The notes under the pieces are model-generated. The model searched no databases. It saw only the letters and a program-made list of their open reading frames with translations, and was not told the DNA's origin. A stretch of DNA of 64,000 bases, from positions 13,283,312 through 13,347,311 of the forward strand of contig NC_092675.1 of the NCBI RefSeq assembly GCF_964355755.1. The letters run 5' to 3'. Source of the DNA: Antedon mediterranea. Taxonomy: Eukaryota; Echinodermata; Crinoidea; Comatulida; Antedonidae. Positions 11,287 to 23,859 of this stretch are shown in pieces (position 1 is the stretch's first letter; every line of letters begins with the position of its first letter). The translations under genes were made by a program, and so were the position numbers.

Positions 11287-11703
11287 AGCTTCAAATCGTA
11301 TTTGGAGACGTTTTAGACCATTTTGAGATTTTCGAAAAAACTTGGTTACACAAAAACATCAAAGTGCTTAAAATCACATTATAAACCGTTTTAGACCATT
11401 TTTAGCATTTCGGTAACACTTTTCACACAAAAACATCAAAGAGCACAAAATAGCTTAATATCGTATTTAAAAACGTTTTAGACCATTTTGAGCATTTAGA
11501 CAAAACTTTTTCACACAAAACACCAAAGTGCTTAGAATAGCTTCAAATCGCATTTGGAGACGTTTTAGACCATTTTGTGCATTTCGATGAAACTTGGTTA
11601 CACAAAAACATTAAAGTGCTTAAAATCACATTATAAATCGTTTTAGACCATTTTGAGCATTTCGACAAAACTTTTTCACACAAAATACCAAAGTGCTTAG
11701 AAT
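11287..11703 (+). repeat. 417-bp contracted module H-B-C-D-E (first of seven)
   Basis: This module has one 252-bp trimer instead of two: H (88), B (77), C (87), D (88), E (77). Further copies of the same length are at 15263-15679, 37369-37785, 42818-43234, 45613-46029, 53520-53936 and 56918-57334. All seven share CGGTAACAC in B (others have CGATAACAC). That mark indicates one ancestral contraction that was then spread by duplication. The copies at 37369, 42818 and 53520 also share GAGCCTTTAGAC; those at 11287, 15263, 45613 and 56918 share CATTTTTAGCATTTCGG. Confidence 0.92.
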
Positions 11704-12772
11704 AGCTTCAAATCGCATTTGGAGACGTTTTAGACCATTTTGTGATTTTCGAAAAAACTTTTTAACATAAAAACACCAAAGTGCTTAGAATAGCTTCAAA
11801 TCACATTTGGAGACGTTTTAGACCATAAGTGCTTAGAATCACATTATAAACCGTTTTAGACCATTTTGAGCATTTCGATAACAATTTTCACACAAAACAT
11901 CAAAGAGCACAAAATAGCTTAATATCGTATTTAAAAATGTTTTAGACCATTTTGAGCATTTAGATAAAACTTTTTCACACAAAACACCAAAGTGCTTAGA
12001 ATAGCTTCAAATCGCATTTGGAGACGTTTTAGACCATTTTGTGATTTTTGAAAAAACTTGTTAACATAAAAACACCAAAGTGCTTAGAATAGCTTCAAAT
12101 CACATTTGGAGATGTTTTAGAACATTTTGTGATTTTTGAAAAAACTTGTTAACATAAAAACACGAAAGTGCTTAGAATAGCTTCAAATCACATTTGGAGA
12201 CGTTTTAGACCATTTTGTGATTTTTGAAAAAAACTTGTTAACATAAAAACACGAAAGTGCTTAGAATAGCTTCAAATCGCATTTGGAAACGTTTTAGACC
12301 ATTTTGTGATTTTCGAAAAAGATTGTTAACATAAAAACACCAATGTGCTTAGAATCACATTATAAACCGTTTTAGACCATTTTGAGCATTTCGATAACAA
12401 TTTTCACACAAAAACATCAAAGAGAACAAAATAGCTTAATATCGTATTTATAAATGTTTTAGACCATTTTGAGCATTTCGACAAAACTTTTTCACACAAA
12501 ACACCAAAGTGCTTAGAATAGCTTCAAATCGCATTTGGAGACGTTTTTTATACCATTTTGTGATTTCGATGAAACTTGATTACACAAAAACATCAAAGTG
12601 CTTAAAATCACATTATAAACCGTTTTAGACCATTTTGAGCATTTCGATAACACTTTTCACACAAAAACATCAAAGAGCACAAAATAGCTTAATATCGTAT
12701 TTAAAAACGTTTTAGACCATTTTGAGCATTTAGACAAAACTTTTTCACACAAAACACCAAAGTGCTTAGAAT

Positions 12773-12948
12773 AGCTTCAAATCGCATTTGGAGACGTTTT
12801 AGAACATTTTGTGTTTTTCGAAAAAAACTGTTAACATAAAAACACCAAAGTGCTTAGAATAGCTTCAAATCGCATTTGGAGACGTTTTAGAACATTTTGT
12901 GTTCTTCGAAAAAACCTGTTAACATAAAAACACCAAAGTGCTTAGAAT
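12773..12948 (+). repeat. G1-G2 dimer (176 bp)
   Basis: Two A-type monomers with GAACATTTTG in the core. G1 (12773-12860) reads GTGTTTTTCGAAAAAAACTG and G2 (12861-12948) reads GTGTTCTTCGAAAAAACCTG. The pair recurs at 16748, 19646, 34567, 48811, 51117, 58656 and 62234. It always follows a C monomer and is nearly always followed by an A or A' monomer with TTTTTGAAAA. G2 alone follows a hybrid monomer at 38790 and 54853. GTTCTTCG is a useful landmark for tracing duplicated blocks. Confidence 0.9.
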
Positions 12949-13551
12949 AGCTTCAAATCGCATTTGGAGACGTTTTAGACCATTTTGTGATTTTTGAAAA
13001 AACTTGTTAACATAAAAACACCAAAGTGCTTAGAATAGCTTCAAATCACATTTGGAGACGTTTTAGACCATTTTGTGATTTTCGAAAAAACTTGTTAACA
13101 TAAAAACACGAAAGTGCTTAGAATAGCTTCAAATCGCATTTGGAAACGTTTTAGACCATTTTGTGATTTTCGAAAAAGATTGTTAACATAAAAACACCAA
13201 AGTGCTTAGAATCACAATATAAACCGTTTTAGACCATTTTGAGCATTTCGATAACAATTTTCACACAAAAACATCAAAGAGCACAAAATAGCTTAATATC
13301 GTATTTAAAAATGTTTTAGACCATTTTGAGCATTTAGATAAAACTTTTTCACACAAAACACCAAAGTGCTTAGAATAGCTTCAAATCGCATTTGGAGACG
13401 GTTTAGACCATTTTGTGATTTTGAAAAAACTTGTTAACATAAAAACACCAAAGTGCTTAGAATAGCTTCAAATCGCATTTGGAGACGTTTTAGACCATTT
13501 TGTGATTTTCGAAAAAACTTGTTAACATAAAAACACCAAAGTGCTTAGAAT

Positions 13552-14220
13552 AGCTTCAAATCGTATTTGGAGACGTTTTAGACCATTTTGAGATTTTCGA
13601 AAAAACTTGGTTACACAAAAACATCAAAGTGCTTAAAATCACATTATAAACCGTTTTAGACCATTTTGAACATTTCGATAACACTTTTCACACAAAAACA
13701 TCAAAGAGCACAAAATAGCTTAATATCGTATTTAAAAACGTTTTAGACCATTTTGAGCATTTCGACAAAACTTTTTCACACAAAACACCAAAGTGCTTAG
13801 AATAGCTTCAAATCGCATTTGGAGACGTTTTAGACCAATTTGTGCATTTCGATGAAACTTGATTACACAAAAACATCAACGTGCTTAAAATCACATTATA
13901 AACCGTTTTAGACCATTTTGAGCATTTCGATAACACTTTTCACACAAAAACATCAAAGAGCACAAAATAGCTTAATATCGTATTTAAAAACGTTTTAGAC
14001 CATTTTGAGCATTTAGACAAAACTTTTTCACACAAAACACCAAAGTGCTTAGAATAGCTTCAAATCGCATTTGGAGACGTTTTAGACCATTTTGTGCATT
14101 TCGATGAAGCTTGGTTACACAAAAACATCAAAGTGCTTAAAATCACATTATAAATCGTTTTAGACCATTTTGAGCATTTCGACAAAACTTTTTCACACAA
14201 AATACCAAAGGGCTTAGAAT
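13552..14220 (+). repeat. 669-bp octameric module, copy 4
   Basis: Same order and length as the others. It is the 10,394-bp-distant relative of copy 3 and carries the same GAACATTTCG, TCAACGTGC and GAAGCTTGG marks. It sits inside the first unit of the 3976-bp tandem duplication. Confidence 0.9.
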
Positions 14221-15262
14221 AGCTTCAAATCGCATTTGGAGACGTTTTAGACCATTTTGTGATTTTCGAAAAAACTTTTTAACATAAAAACACCAAAGTG
14301 CTTAGAATAGCTTCAAATCACATTTGGAGACGTTTTAGACCATTTTGTGATTTTCGAAAAAACTTGTTAACATAAAAACACGAAAGTGCTTAGAATAGCT
14401 TCAAATCGCATTTGGAAACGTTTTAGACCATTTTGTGATTTTCGAAAAAAATTGTTAACATAAAAACACCAAAGTGCTTAGAATCACATTATAAACCGTT
14501 TTAGACCATTTTGAGCATTTCGATAACAATTTTCACACAAAAACATCAAAGAGCACAAAATAGCTTAATATCGTATTTAAAAATGTTTTAGACCATTTTG
14601 AGCATTTAGATAAAACTTTTTCACACAAAACACCAAAGTGCTTAGAATAGCTTCAAATCGCATTTGGAGACGTTTTAGACCATTTTGTGATTTTTGAAAA
14701 AACTTGTTAACATAAAAACACCAAAGTGTTAGAATAGCTTCAAATCACATTTGGAGACGTTTCAGACCATTTTGTGATTTTCGAAAAAACTTGTTAACAT
14801 AAAAACACGAAAGTGCTTAGAATAGCTTCAAATCGAATTTGGAAACGTTTTAGACCATTTTGTGATTTTCGAAAAAACTTGTTAACATAAAAACACGAAA
14901 GTGCTTAGAATAGCTTCAAATCGCATTTGGAAACGTTTTAGACCATTTTGTGATTTTCAAAAAAAATTGTTAACATAAAAACACCAAAGTGTTTAGAATA
15001 GCTTCAAATCGCATTTGGAGACGTTTTAGACCAATTTGTGATTTTCGAAAAAACTTATCAACATAAAAACACCAAAGGGTTTAGAATAGCTTCAAATCGC
15101 ATTTGGAGACGTTTTAGACCATTTTGTGATTTTGAAAAAACTTGTTAACATAAAAACACCAAAGTGCTTAGAATAGCTTCAAATCGCATTTGGAGACGTT
15201 TTAGACCATTTTGTGATTTTCGAAAAAACTTGTTAACATAAAAACACCAAAGTGCTTAGAAT

Positions 15263-18200
15263 AGCTTCAAATCGTATTTGGAGACGTTTTAGACCATTTT
15301 GAGATTTTCGAAAAAACTTGGTTACACAAAAACATCAAAGTGCTTAAAATCACATTATAAACCGTTTTAGACCATTTTTAGCATTTCGGTAACACTTTTC
15401 ACACAAAAACATCAAAGAGCACAAAATAGCTTAATATCGTATTTAAAAACGTTTTAGACCATTTTGAGCATTTAGACAAAACTTTTTCACACAAAACACC
15501 AAAGTGCTTAGAATAGCTTCAAATCGCATTTGGAGACGTTTTAGACCATTTTGTGCATTTCGATGAAACTTGGTTACACAAAAACATTAAAGTGCTTAAA
15601 ATCACATTATAAATCGTTTTAGACCATTTTGAGCATTTCGACAAAACTTTTTCACACAAAATACCAAAGTGCTTAGAATAGCTTCAAATCGCATTTGGAG
15701 AGGTTTTAGACCATTTTGTGATTTTCGAAAAAACTTTTTAACATAAAAACACCAAAGTGCTTAGAATAGCTTCAAATCACATTTGGAGACGTTTTAGACC
15801 ATAAGTGCTTAGAATCACATTATAAACCGTTTTAGACCATTTTGAGCATTTCGATAACAATTTTCACACAAAACATCAAAGAGCACAAAATAGCTTAATA
15901 TCGTATTTAAAAATGTTTTAGACCATTTTGAGCATTTAGATAAAACTTTTTCACACAAAACACCAAAGTGCTTAGAATAGCTTCAAATCGCATTTGGAGA
16001 CGTTTTAGACCATTTTGTGATTTTTGAAAAAACTTGTTAACATAAAAACACCAAAGTGCTTAGAATAGCTTCAAATCACATTTGGAGATGTTTTAGAACA
16101 TTTTGTGATTTTTGAAAAAACTTGTTAACATAAAAACACGAAAGTGCTTAGAATAGCTTCAAATCACATTTGGAGACGTTTTAGACCATTTTGTGATTTT
16201 TGAAAAAACTTGTTAACATAAAAACACGAAAGTGCTTAGAATAGCTTCAAATCGCATTTGGAAACGTTTTAGACCATTTTGTGATTTTCGAAAAAGATTG
16301 TTAACATAAAAACACCAATGTGCTTAGAATCACATTATAAACCGTTTTAGACCATTTTGAGCATTTCGATAACAATTTTCACACAAAAACATCAAAGAGC
16401 ACAAAATAGCTTAATATCGTATTTATAAATGTTTTAGACCATTTTGAGCATTTCGACAAAACTTTTTCACACAAAACACCAAAGTGCTTAGAATAGCTTC
16501 AAATCGCATTTGGAGACGTTTTTTATACCATTTTGTGATTTCGATGAAACTTGATTACACAAAAACATCAAAGTGCTTAAAATCACATTATAAACCGTTT
16601 TAGACCATTTTGAGCATTTCGATAACACTTTTCACACAAAAACATCAAAGAGCACAAAATAGCTTAATATCGTATTTAAAAACGTTTTAGACCATTTTGA
16701 GCATTTAGACAAAACTTTTTCACACAAAACACCAAAGTGCTTAGAATAGCTTCAAATCGCATTTGGAGACGTTTTAGAACATTTTGTGTTTTTCGAAAAA
16801 AACTGTTAACATAAAAACACCAAAGTGCTTAGAATAGCTTCAAATCGCATTTGGAGACGTTTTAGAACATTTTGTGTTCTTCGAAAAAACCTGTTAACAT
16901 AAAAACACCAAAGTACTTAGAATAGCTTCAAATCGCATTTGGAGACGTTTTAGACCATTTTGTTATTTTTGAAAAAACTTGTTAACATAAAAACACCAAA
17001 GTGCTTAGAATAGCTTCAAATCACATTTGGAGACGTTTTAGACCATTTTGTGATTTTCGAAAAAACTTTTTAACATAAAAACACGAAAGTGCTTAGAATA
17101 GCTTCAAATCGCATTTGGAAACGTTTTAGACCATTTTGTGATTTTCGAAAAAAATTGTTAACATAAAAACACCAAAGTGCTTAGAATCACAATATAAACC
17201 GTTTTAGACCATTTTGAGCATTTCGATAACAATTTTCACACAAAAACATCAAAGAGCACAAAATAGCTTAATATCGTATTTAAAAATGTTTTAGACCATT
17301 TTGAGCATTTAGATAAAACTTTTTCACACAAAACACCAAAGTGCTTAGAATAGCTTCAAATCGCATTTGGAGACGGTTTAGACCATTTTGTGATTTTGAA
17401 AAAACTTGTTAACATAAAAACACCAAAGTGCTTAGAATAGCTTCAAATCGCATTTGGAGACGTTTTAGACCATTTTGTGATTTTCGAAAGAACTTGTTAA
17501 CATAAAAACACCAAAGTGCTTAGAATAGCTTCAAATCGTATTTGGAGACGTTTTAGACCATTTTGAGATTTTCGAAAAAACTTGGTTACACAAAAACATC
17601 AAAGTGCTTAAAATCACATTATAAACCGTTTTAGACCATTTTGAACATTTCGATAACACTTTTCACACAAAAACATCAAAGAGCACAAAATAGCTTAATA
17701 TCGTATTTAAAAACGTTTTAGACCATTTTGAGCATTTCGACAAAACTTTTTCACACAAAACACCAAAGTGCTTAGAATAGCTTCAAATCGCATTTGGAGA
17801 CGTTTTAGACCAATTTGTGCATTTCGATGAAACTTGATTACACAAAAACATCAACGTGCTTAAAATCACATTATAAACCGTTTTAGACCATTTTGAGCAT
17901 TTCGATAACACTTTTCACACAAAAACATCAAAGAGCACAAAATAGCTTAATATCGTATTTAAAAACGTTTTAGACCATTTTTTGAGCATTTAGACAAAAC
18001 TTTTTCACACAAAACACCAAAGTGCTTAGAATAGCTTCAAATCGCATTTGGAGACGTTTTAGACCATTTTGTGCATTTCGATGAAACTTGGTTACACAAA
18101 AACATCAAAGTGCTTAAAATGACATTATAAATCGTTTTAGACCATTTTGAGCATTTCGACAAAACTTTTTCACACAAAATACCAAAGGGCTTCAAATCGC

Positions 18201-19141
18201 ATTTGGAGACGTTTTAGACCATTTTGTGATTTTCGAAAAAACTTTTTAACATAAAAACACCAAAGTGCTTAGAATAGCTTCAAATCACATTTGGAGACGT
18301 TTTAGACCATTTTGTGATTTTCGAAAAAACTTGTTAACATAAAAACACGAAATTGCTTAGAATAGCTTCAAATCGCATTTGGAAACGTTTTAGACCATTT
18401 TGTGATTTTCGAAAAAAATTGTTAACATAAAAACACCAAAGTGCTTAGAATCACATTATAAACCGTTTTAGACCATTTTGAGCATTTCGATAACAATTTT
18501 CACACAAAAACATCAAAGAGCACAAAATAGCTTAATATCGTATTTAAAAATGTTTTAGACCATTTTGAGCATTTAGATAAAACTTTTTCACACAAAACAC
18601 CAAAGTGCTTAGAATAGCTTCAAATCGCATTTGGAGACGTTTTAGACCATTTTGTGATTTTTGAAAAAACTGGTTAACATAAAAACACCAAAGTGTTAGA
18701 ATAGCTTCAAATCACATTTGGAGACGTTTCAGACCATTTTGTGATTTTCGAAAAAACTTGTTAACATAAAAACACGAAAGTGCTTAGAATAGCTTCAAAT
18801 CGAATTTGGAAACGTTTTAGACCATTTTGTGATTTTCGAAAAAACTTGTTAACATAAAAACACGAAAGTGCTTAGAATAGCTTCAAATCGCATTTGGAAA
18901 CGTTTTAGACCATTTTGTGATTTTCGAAAAAAATTGTTAACATAAAAACACCAAAGTGTTTAGAATAGCTTCAAATCGCATTTGGAGACGTTTTAGACCA
19001 ATTTGTGATTTTCGAAAAAACTTATCAACATAAAAACACCAAAGGGTTTAGAATAGCTTCAAATCGCATTTGGAGACGTTTTAGACCATTTTGTGATTTT
19101 GAAAAAACTTGTTAACATAAAAACACCAAAGTGCTTAGAAT
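15263..19141 (+). repeat. 3879-bp higher-order block, tandem copy 2
   Basis: Collinear with 11287-15262. The length difference is accounted for by items seen in the sequence: one A monomer fewer (88), the 10-bp junction deletion at 18186, two added T near 17978 and one A fewer near 16200 (3976 - 88 - 10 + 2 - 1 = 3879). Single-base changes such as GAGAGGTTTTAG (about 15702) and TGTTATTTTTG (about 16960) are private to this copy. Confidence 0.9.
17527..18190 (+). repeat. 669-bp-type octameric module with a terminal deletion, copy 5
   Basis: This is the tandem-copy counterpart of 13552-14220. It differs by two extra T residues in the second C (CATTTTTTGAGC near 17978), GACATTATAAATCG at the start of E, and a 10-bp deletion at the E/A junction (AAAGGGCTTCAAATCG near 18186). 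The deletion removes the usual AGAATAGCTT, so the right edge is not exact. Confidence 0.8.
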
Positions 19142-19645
19142 AGCTTCAAATCGTATTTGGAGACGTTTTAGACCATTTTGAGATTTTCGAAAAAACTTGG
19201 TTACACAAAAACATCAAAGTGCTTAAAATCACATTATAAACCGTTTTAGACCATTTTGAGCATTTCGATAACACTTTTCACACAAAAACATCAAAGAGCA
19301 CAAAATAGCTTAATATCGTATTTAAAAACGTTTTAGACCAGTTTGAGCATTTCGACAAAACTTTTTCACACAAAACACCAAAGTGCTTAGAATAGCTTCA
19401 AATCGCATTTGGAGACGTTTTAGACCAATTTGTGCATTTCGATGAAACTTGATTACACAAAAACATCAAAGTGCTTAAAATCACATTATAAACCGTTTTA
19501 GACCATTTTGAGCATTTCGATAACACTTTTCACACAAAAACATCAAAGAGCACAAAATAGCTTAATATCGTATTTAAAAACGTTTTAGACCATTTTGAGC
19601 ATTTAGACAAAACTTTTTCACACAAAACACCAAAGTGCTTAGAAT
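19142..19645 (+). repeat. 504-bp hexamer H-B-C-D-B-C without D-E (example)
   Basis: Two trimers run straight into a G1 monomer at 19646; the D-E dimer is missing. Equivalent 504-bp hexamers occur at 30576-31079 and 32868-33371 (followed by A) and at 48307-48810, 50613-51116 and 61730-62233 (followed by G1). A 507-bp relative is at 39393-39899 with three extra bases. A 756-bp three-trimer form without D-E lies at 32024-32779. Single H-B-C trimers occur at 27590-27841, 40590-40841 and 55544-55795, and 7-bp shorter ones (245 bp) at 49590-49834 and 60707-60951. Confidence 0.88.
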
Positions 19646-20085
19646 AGCTTCAAATCGCATTTGGAGACGTTTTAGAACATTTTGTGTTTTTCGAAAAAAA
19701 CTGTTAACATAAAAACACTAAAGTGCTTAGAATAGCTTCAAATCGCATTTGGAGACGTTTTAGAACATTTTGTGTTCTTCGAAAAAACCTGTTAACATAA
19801 AAACACCAAAGTGCTTAGAATAGCTTCAAATCGCATTTGGAGACGTTTTAGACCATTTTGTGATTTTTGAAAAAACTTGTTAACATAAAAACACCAAAGT
19901 GCTTAGAATAGCTTCAAATCACATTTGGAGACGTTTTAGACCATTTTGTGATTTTCGAAAAAACTTGTTAACATAAAAACACGAAAGTGCTTAGAATAGC
20001 TTCAAATCGCATTTGGAAACGTTTTAGACCATTTTGTGATTTTCGAAAAAGATTGTTAACATAAAAACACCAAAGTGCTTAGAAT

Positions 20086-20161
20086 CACAATATAAACCGT
20101 TTTAGACCATTTTGAGCATTTAGATAAAATTTTTCACACAAAACACCAAAGTACTTAGAAT
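20086..20161 (+). repeat. Chimeric B2/C2 monomer (76 bp)
   Basis: It begins CACAATATAAACC (B2) and ends GCATTTAGATAAAATTTTTC (C2), replacing the usual 164-bp pair with one monomer. The 88 bp lost run from box to box. The same locus in the related blocks at 13.2 and 17.2 kb has the complete pair. Confidence 0.88.
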
Positions 20162-20336
20162 AGCTTCAAATCGCATTTGGAGACGGTTTAGACCATTTTG
20201 TGATTTTGAAAAAACTTGTTAACATAAAAACACCAAAGTGCTTAGAATAGCTTCAAATCGCATTTGGAGACGTTTTAGACCATTTTGTGATTTTCGAAAA
20301 AACTTGTTAACATAAAAACACCAAAGTGCTTAGAAT

Positions 20337-21005
20337 AGCTTCAAATCGTATTTGAAGACGTTTTAGACCATTTTGAGATTTTCGAAAAAACTTTGTTACA
20401 CAAAAACATCAAAGTGCTTAAAATCACATTATAAACCGTTTTAGACCATTTTGAACATTTCGATAACACTTTTCACACAAAAACATCAAAGAGCACAAAA
20501 TAGCTTAATATCGTATTTAAAAACGTTTTAGACCATTTTGAGCATTTCGACAAAACTTTTTCACACAAAACACCAAAGTGCTTAGAATAGCTTCAAATCG
20601 CATTTGGAGACGTTTTAGACCAATTTGTGCATTTCGATGAAACTTGATTACACAAAAACATCAACGTGCTTAAAATCACATTATAAACCGTTTTAGACCA
20701 TTTTGAGCATTTCGAAAACACTTTTCACACAAAAACATCAAAGAGCACAAAATAGCTTAATATCGTATTTAAAAACGTTTTAGACCATTTTGAGCATTTA
20801 GACAAAACTTTTTCACACAAAACACCAAAGTGCTTAGAATAGCTTCAAATCGCATTTGGAGACGTTTTAGACCATTTTGTGCATTTCGATGAAACTTGGT
20901 TACACAAAAACATCAAAGTGCTTAAAATCACATTATAAATCGTTTTAGACCATTTTGAGCATTTCGACAAAACTTTTTCACACAAAATACCAAAGGGCTT
21001 AGAAT
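20337..21005 (+). repeat. 669-bp octameric module, copy 6
   Basis: Full eight-monomer order. Private marks are GTATTTGAAGACG and CTTTGTTAC in H and CGAAAACAC in the second B. TCAACGTGC and AAAGGGCTTAG are shared with the copies at 742, 3158 and 13552. The following A monomer has AAAAAGACC. Confidence 0.9.
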
Positions 21006-22036
21006 AGCTTCAAATCGCATTTGGAGACGTTTTAGACCATTTTGTGATTTTCGAAAAAACTTTTTAACATAAAAAGACCAAAGTGCTTAGAATAGCTTCA
21101 AATCACATTTGGAGACGTTTTAGACCATTTTGTGATTTTCGAAAAAACTTGTTAACATAAAAACACGAAAGTGCTTAGAATAGCTTCAAATCGCATTTGG
21201 AAACGTTTTAGACCATTTTGTGATTTTCGAAAAAAATTGTTAACATAAAAACACCAAAGTGCTTAGAATCACATTATAAACCGTTTTAGACCATTTTGAG
21301 CATTTCGATAACAATTTTCACACAAAAACATCAAAGAGCACAAAATAGCTTAATATCGTATTTAAAAATGTTTTAGACCATTTTGAGCATTTAGATAAAA
21401 CTTTTTCACACAAAACACCAAAGTGCTTAGAATAGCTTCAAATCGCATTTGGAGACGTTTTAGACCATTTTGTGATTTTTGAAAAAACTTGTTAACATAA
21501 AAACACCAAAGTGCTTAGAATAGCTTCAAATCACATTTGGAGACGTTTTAGACCATTTTGTGATTTTCGAAAAAACTTATCAACATAAAAACACCAAAGG
21601 GTTTAGAATAGCTTCAAATCGCATTTGGAGACGTTTTAGACCATTTTGTGATTTTGAAAAAACTTGTTAACATAAAAACACCAAAGTGCTTAGAATAGCT
21701 TCAAATCGCATTTGGAGACGTTTTAGACTATTTTGTGATTTTCAAAAAAACTTGTTAACATAAAAACACCAAAGTGCTTAGAATAGCTTCAAATCGTATT
21801 TGGAGACGTTTTAGACCATTTTGAGATTTTCGAAAAAACTTGGTTACACAAAAACATCAAAGTGCTTAAAATCACATTATAAACCGTTTTAGACCATTTT
21901 GAACATTTCGATAACACTTTTCACACAAAAACATCAAAGAGCACAAAATAGCTTAATATCGTATTTAAAAACGTTTTAGACCATTTTGAGCATTTCGACA
22001 AAACTTTTTCACACAAAACACCAAAGTGCTTAGAAT

Positions 22037-22123
22037 AGCTTCAAATCGCATTTGGAGACGTTTTAGACCATTTTGAGCATTTCGATAACACTTTTCACAC
22101 AAAAACATCAAAGAGCACAAAAT
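22037..22123 (+). repeat. Chimeric D/B monomer (87 bp)
   Basis: The first part is AGCTTCAAATCGCATTTGG (A/D type). After the shared box it continues as B (GAGCATTTCGATAACACTTTTC) and is followed by a C monomer. The surrounding module (21785-22375) is 591 bp, that is, the 669-bp order with D and B replaced by this one hybrid. Exchange within the shared box is the simplest cause. Confidence 0.88.
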
Positions 22124-23460
22124 AGCTTAATATCGTATTTAAAAACGTTTTAGACCATTTTGAGCATTTAGACAAAACTTTTTCACACAAAACACCAAAG
22201 TGCTTAGAATAGCTTCAAATCGCATTTGGAGACGTTTTAGACCATTTTGTGCATTTCGATGAAACTTGGTTACACAAAAACATCAAAGTGCTTAAAATCA
22301 CATTATAAATCGTTTTAGACCATTTTGAGCATTTCGACAAAACTTTTTCACACAAAATACCAAAGTGCTTAGAATAGCTTCAAATCGCATTTGGAGACGT
22401 TTTAGACCATTTTGTGATTTTCGAAAAAACTTTTTAACATAAAAACACCAAAGTGCTTAGAATAGCTTCAAATCACATTTGGAGACATTTTAGACCATAA
22501 GTGCTTAGAATCACATTATAAACCGTTTTAGACCATTTTGAGCATTTCGATAACAATTTTCACACAAAAACATCAAAGAGCACAAAATAGCCTAATATCG
22601 TATTTAAAAATGTTTTAGACCATTTTGAGCATTTAGATAAAACTTTTTCACACAAAACACCAAAGTGCTTAAAATAGCTTCAAATCGCATTTGGAGACGT
22701 TTTAGACCAATTTGTGATTTTTGAAAAAACTTGTTAACATAAAAACACCAAAGTGCTTAGAATAGCTTCAAATCACATTTGGAGACGTTTTAGACCATTT
22801 TGTGATTTTGAACAAACTTGTTAACATAAAAACACCAAAGTGCTTAGAATAGCTTCAAATCGTATTTGGAGACGTTTTAGACCATTTTGAGATTTTCGAA
22901 AAAACTTGGTTACACAAAAACATCAAAGTGCTTAAAATCACATTATAAACCGTTTTAGACCATTTTGAGCATTTCGATAACACTTTTCACACAAAAACAT
23001 CAAAGAGCACAAAATAGCTTAATATCGTATTTAAAAACGTTTTAGACCATTTTGAGCATTTCGACAAAACTTTTTCACACAAAACACCAAAGTGCTTAGA
23101 ATAGCTTCAAATCGCATTTGGAGACGTTTTAGACCAATTTGTGCATTTCGATGAAACTTGATTACACAAAAACATCAAAGTGCTTAAAATCACATTATAA
23201 ACCGTTTTAGACCATTTTGAGCATTTCGATAACACTTTTCACACAAAAACATCAAAGAGCACAAAATAGCTTAATATCGTATTTAAAAACGTTTTAGACC
23301 ATTTTGAGCATTTAGACAAAACTTTTTCACACAAAACACCAAAGTGCTTAGAATAGCTTCAAATCGCATTTGGAGACGTTTTAGACCAATTTGTGCATTT
23401 CGATGAAACTTGATTACACAAAAACATCAAAGTGCTTAAAATCACATTATAAACCGTTTT
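22065..23460 (+). repeat. 1396-bp tandem duplication, copy 1
   Basis: Repeated at 23461 to about 24781. Anchors: AGCCTAATATCG (22591/23987), F (22464/23860) and GATTTTGAACAAAC (22.81/24.21 kb). The match ends where copy 1 goes into an additional D-B-C trimer and copy 2 into D-E. The junction is inside the trimer repeats, which may have served as the exchange site. Confidence 0.88.
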
Positions 23461-23771
23461 AGACCATTTTGAGCATTTCGATAACACTTTTCACACAAAA
23501 ACATCAAAGAGCACAAAATAGCTTAATATCGTATTTAAAAACGTTTTAGACCATTTTGAGCATTTAGACAAAACTTTTTCACACAAAACACCAAAGTGCT
23601 TAGAATAGCTTCAAATCGCATTTGGAGACGTTATAGACCATTTTGTGCATTTCGATGAAACTTGGTTACACAAAAACATCAAAGTGCTTAAAATCACATT
23701 ATAAATCGTTTTAGACCATTTTGAGCATTTCGACAAAACTTTTTCACACAAAATACCAAAGTGCTTAGAAT
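22851..23771 (+). repeat. 921-bp expanded module: three 252-bp trimers plus D-E
   Basis: Trimers lie at 22851-23102 (H-B-C), 23103-23354 (D-B-C) and 23355-23606 (D-B-C), followed by D (23607-23694) and E (23695-23771). Exact monomers in the middle trimer are D 23103-23190, B 23191-23267 and C 23268-23354. It is the 669-bp module with one additional trimer. The two D-B-C trimers are almost the same, which fits a recent duplication. The last D carries a private TTATAG in its core. Confidence 0.92.
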
Positions 23772-23859
23772 AGCTTCAAATCGCATTTGGAGACGTTTTA
23801 GACCATTTTGTGATTTTCGAAAAAACTTTTTAACATAAAAACACCAAAGTGCTTAGAAT

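Larger units (their letters stand above)
11287..15262 (+). repeat. 3976-bp higher-order block, tandem copy 1
   Basis: Order: 417-bp module, A, F, B2-C2, A-class series, B2, C (with AAATGTTTTAG), a D-B-C trimer with a GTTTTTTATACC monomer, G1-G2, A series, B2-C2 (CACAATATA), A, 669-bp module, A series, B2-C2, A series. Anchors at CATTTTTAGC (11401), F (11792), GTTTTTTATACC (12541), G1 (12773), TCAACGTGC (13880) and GTTTCAGACC (14761) all recur one block downstream. The last A monomer (15175-15262) has no counterpart in copy 2. Confidence 0.9.
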
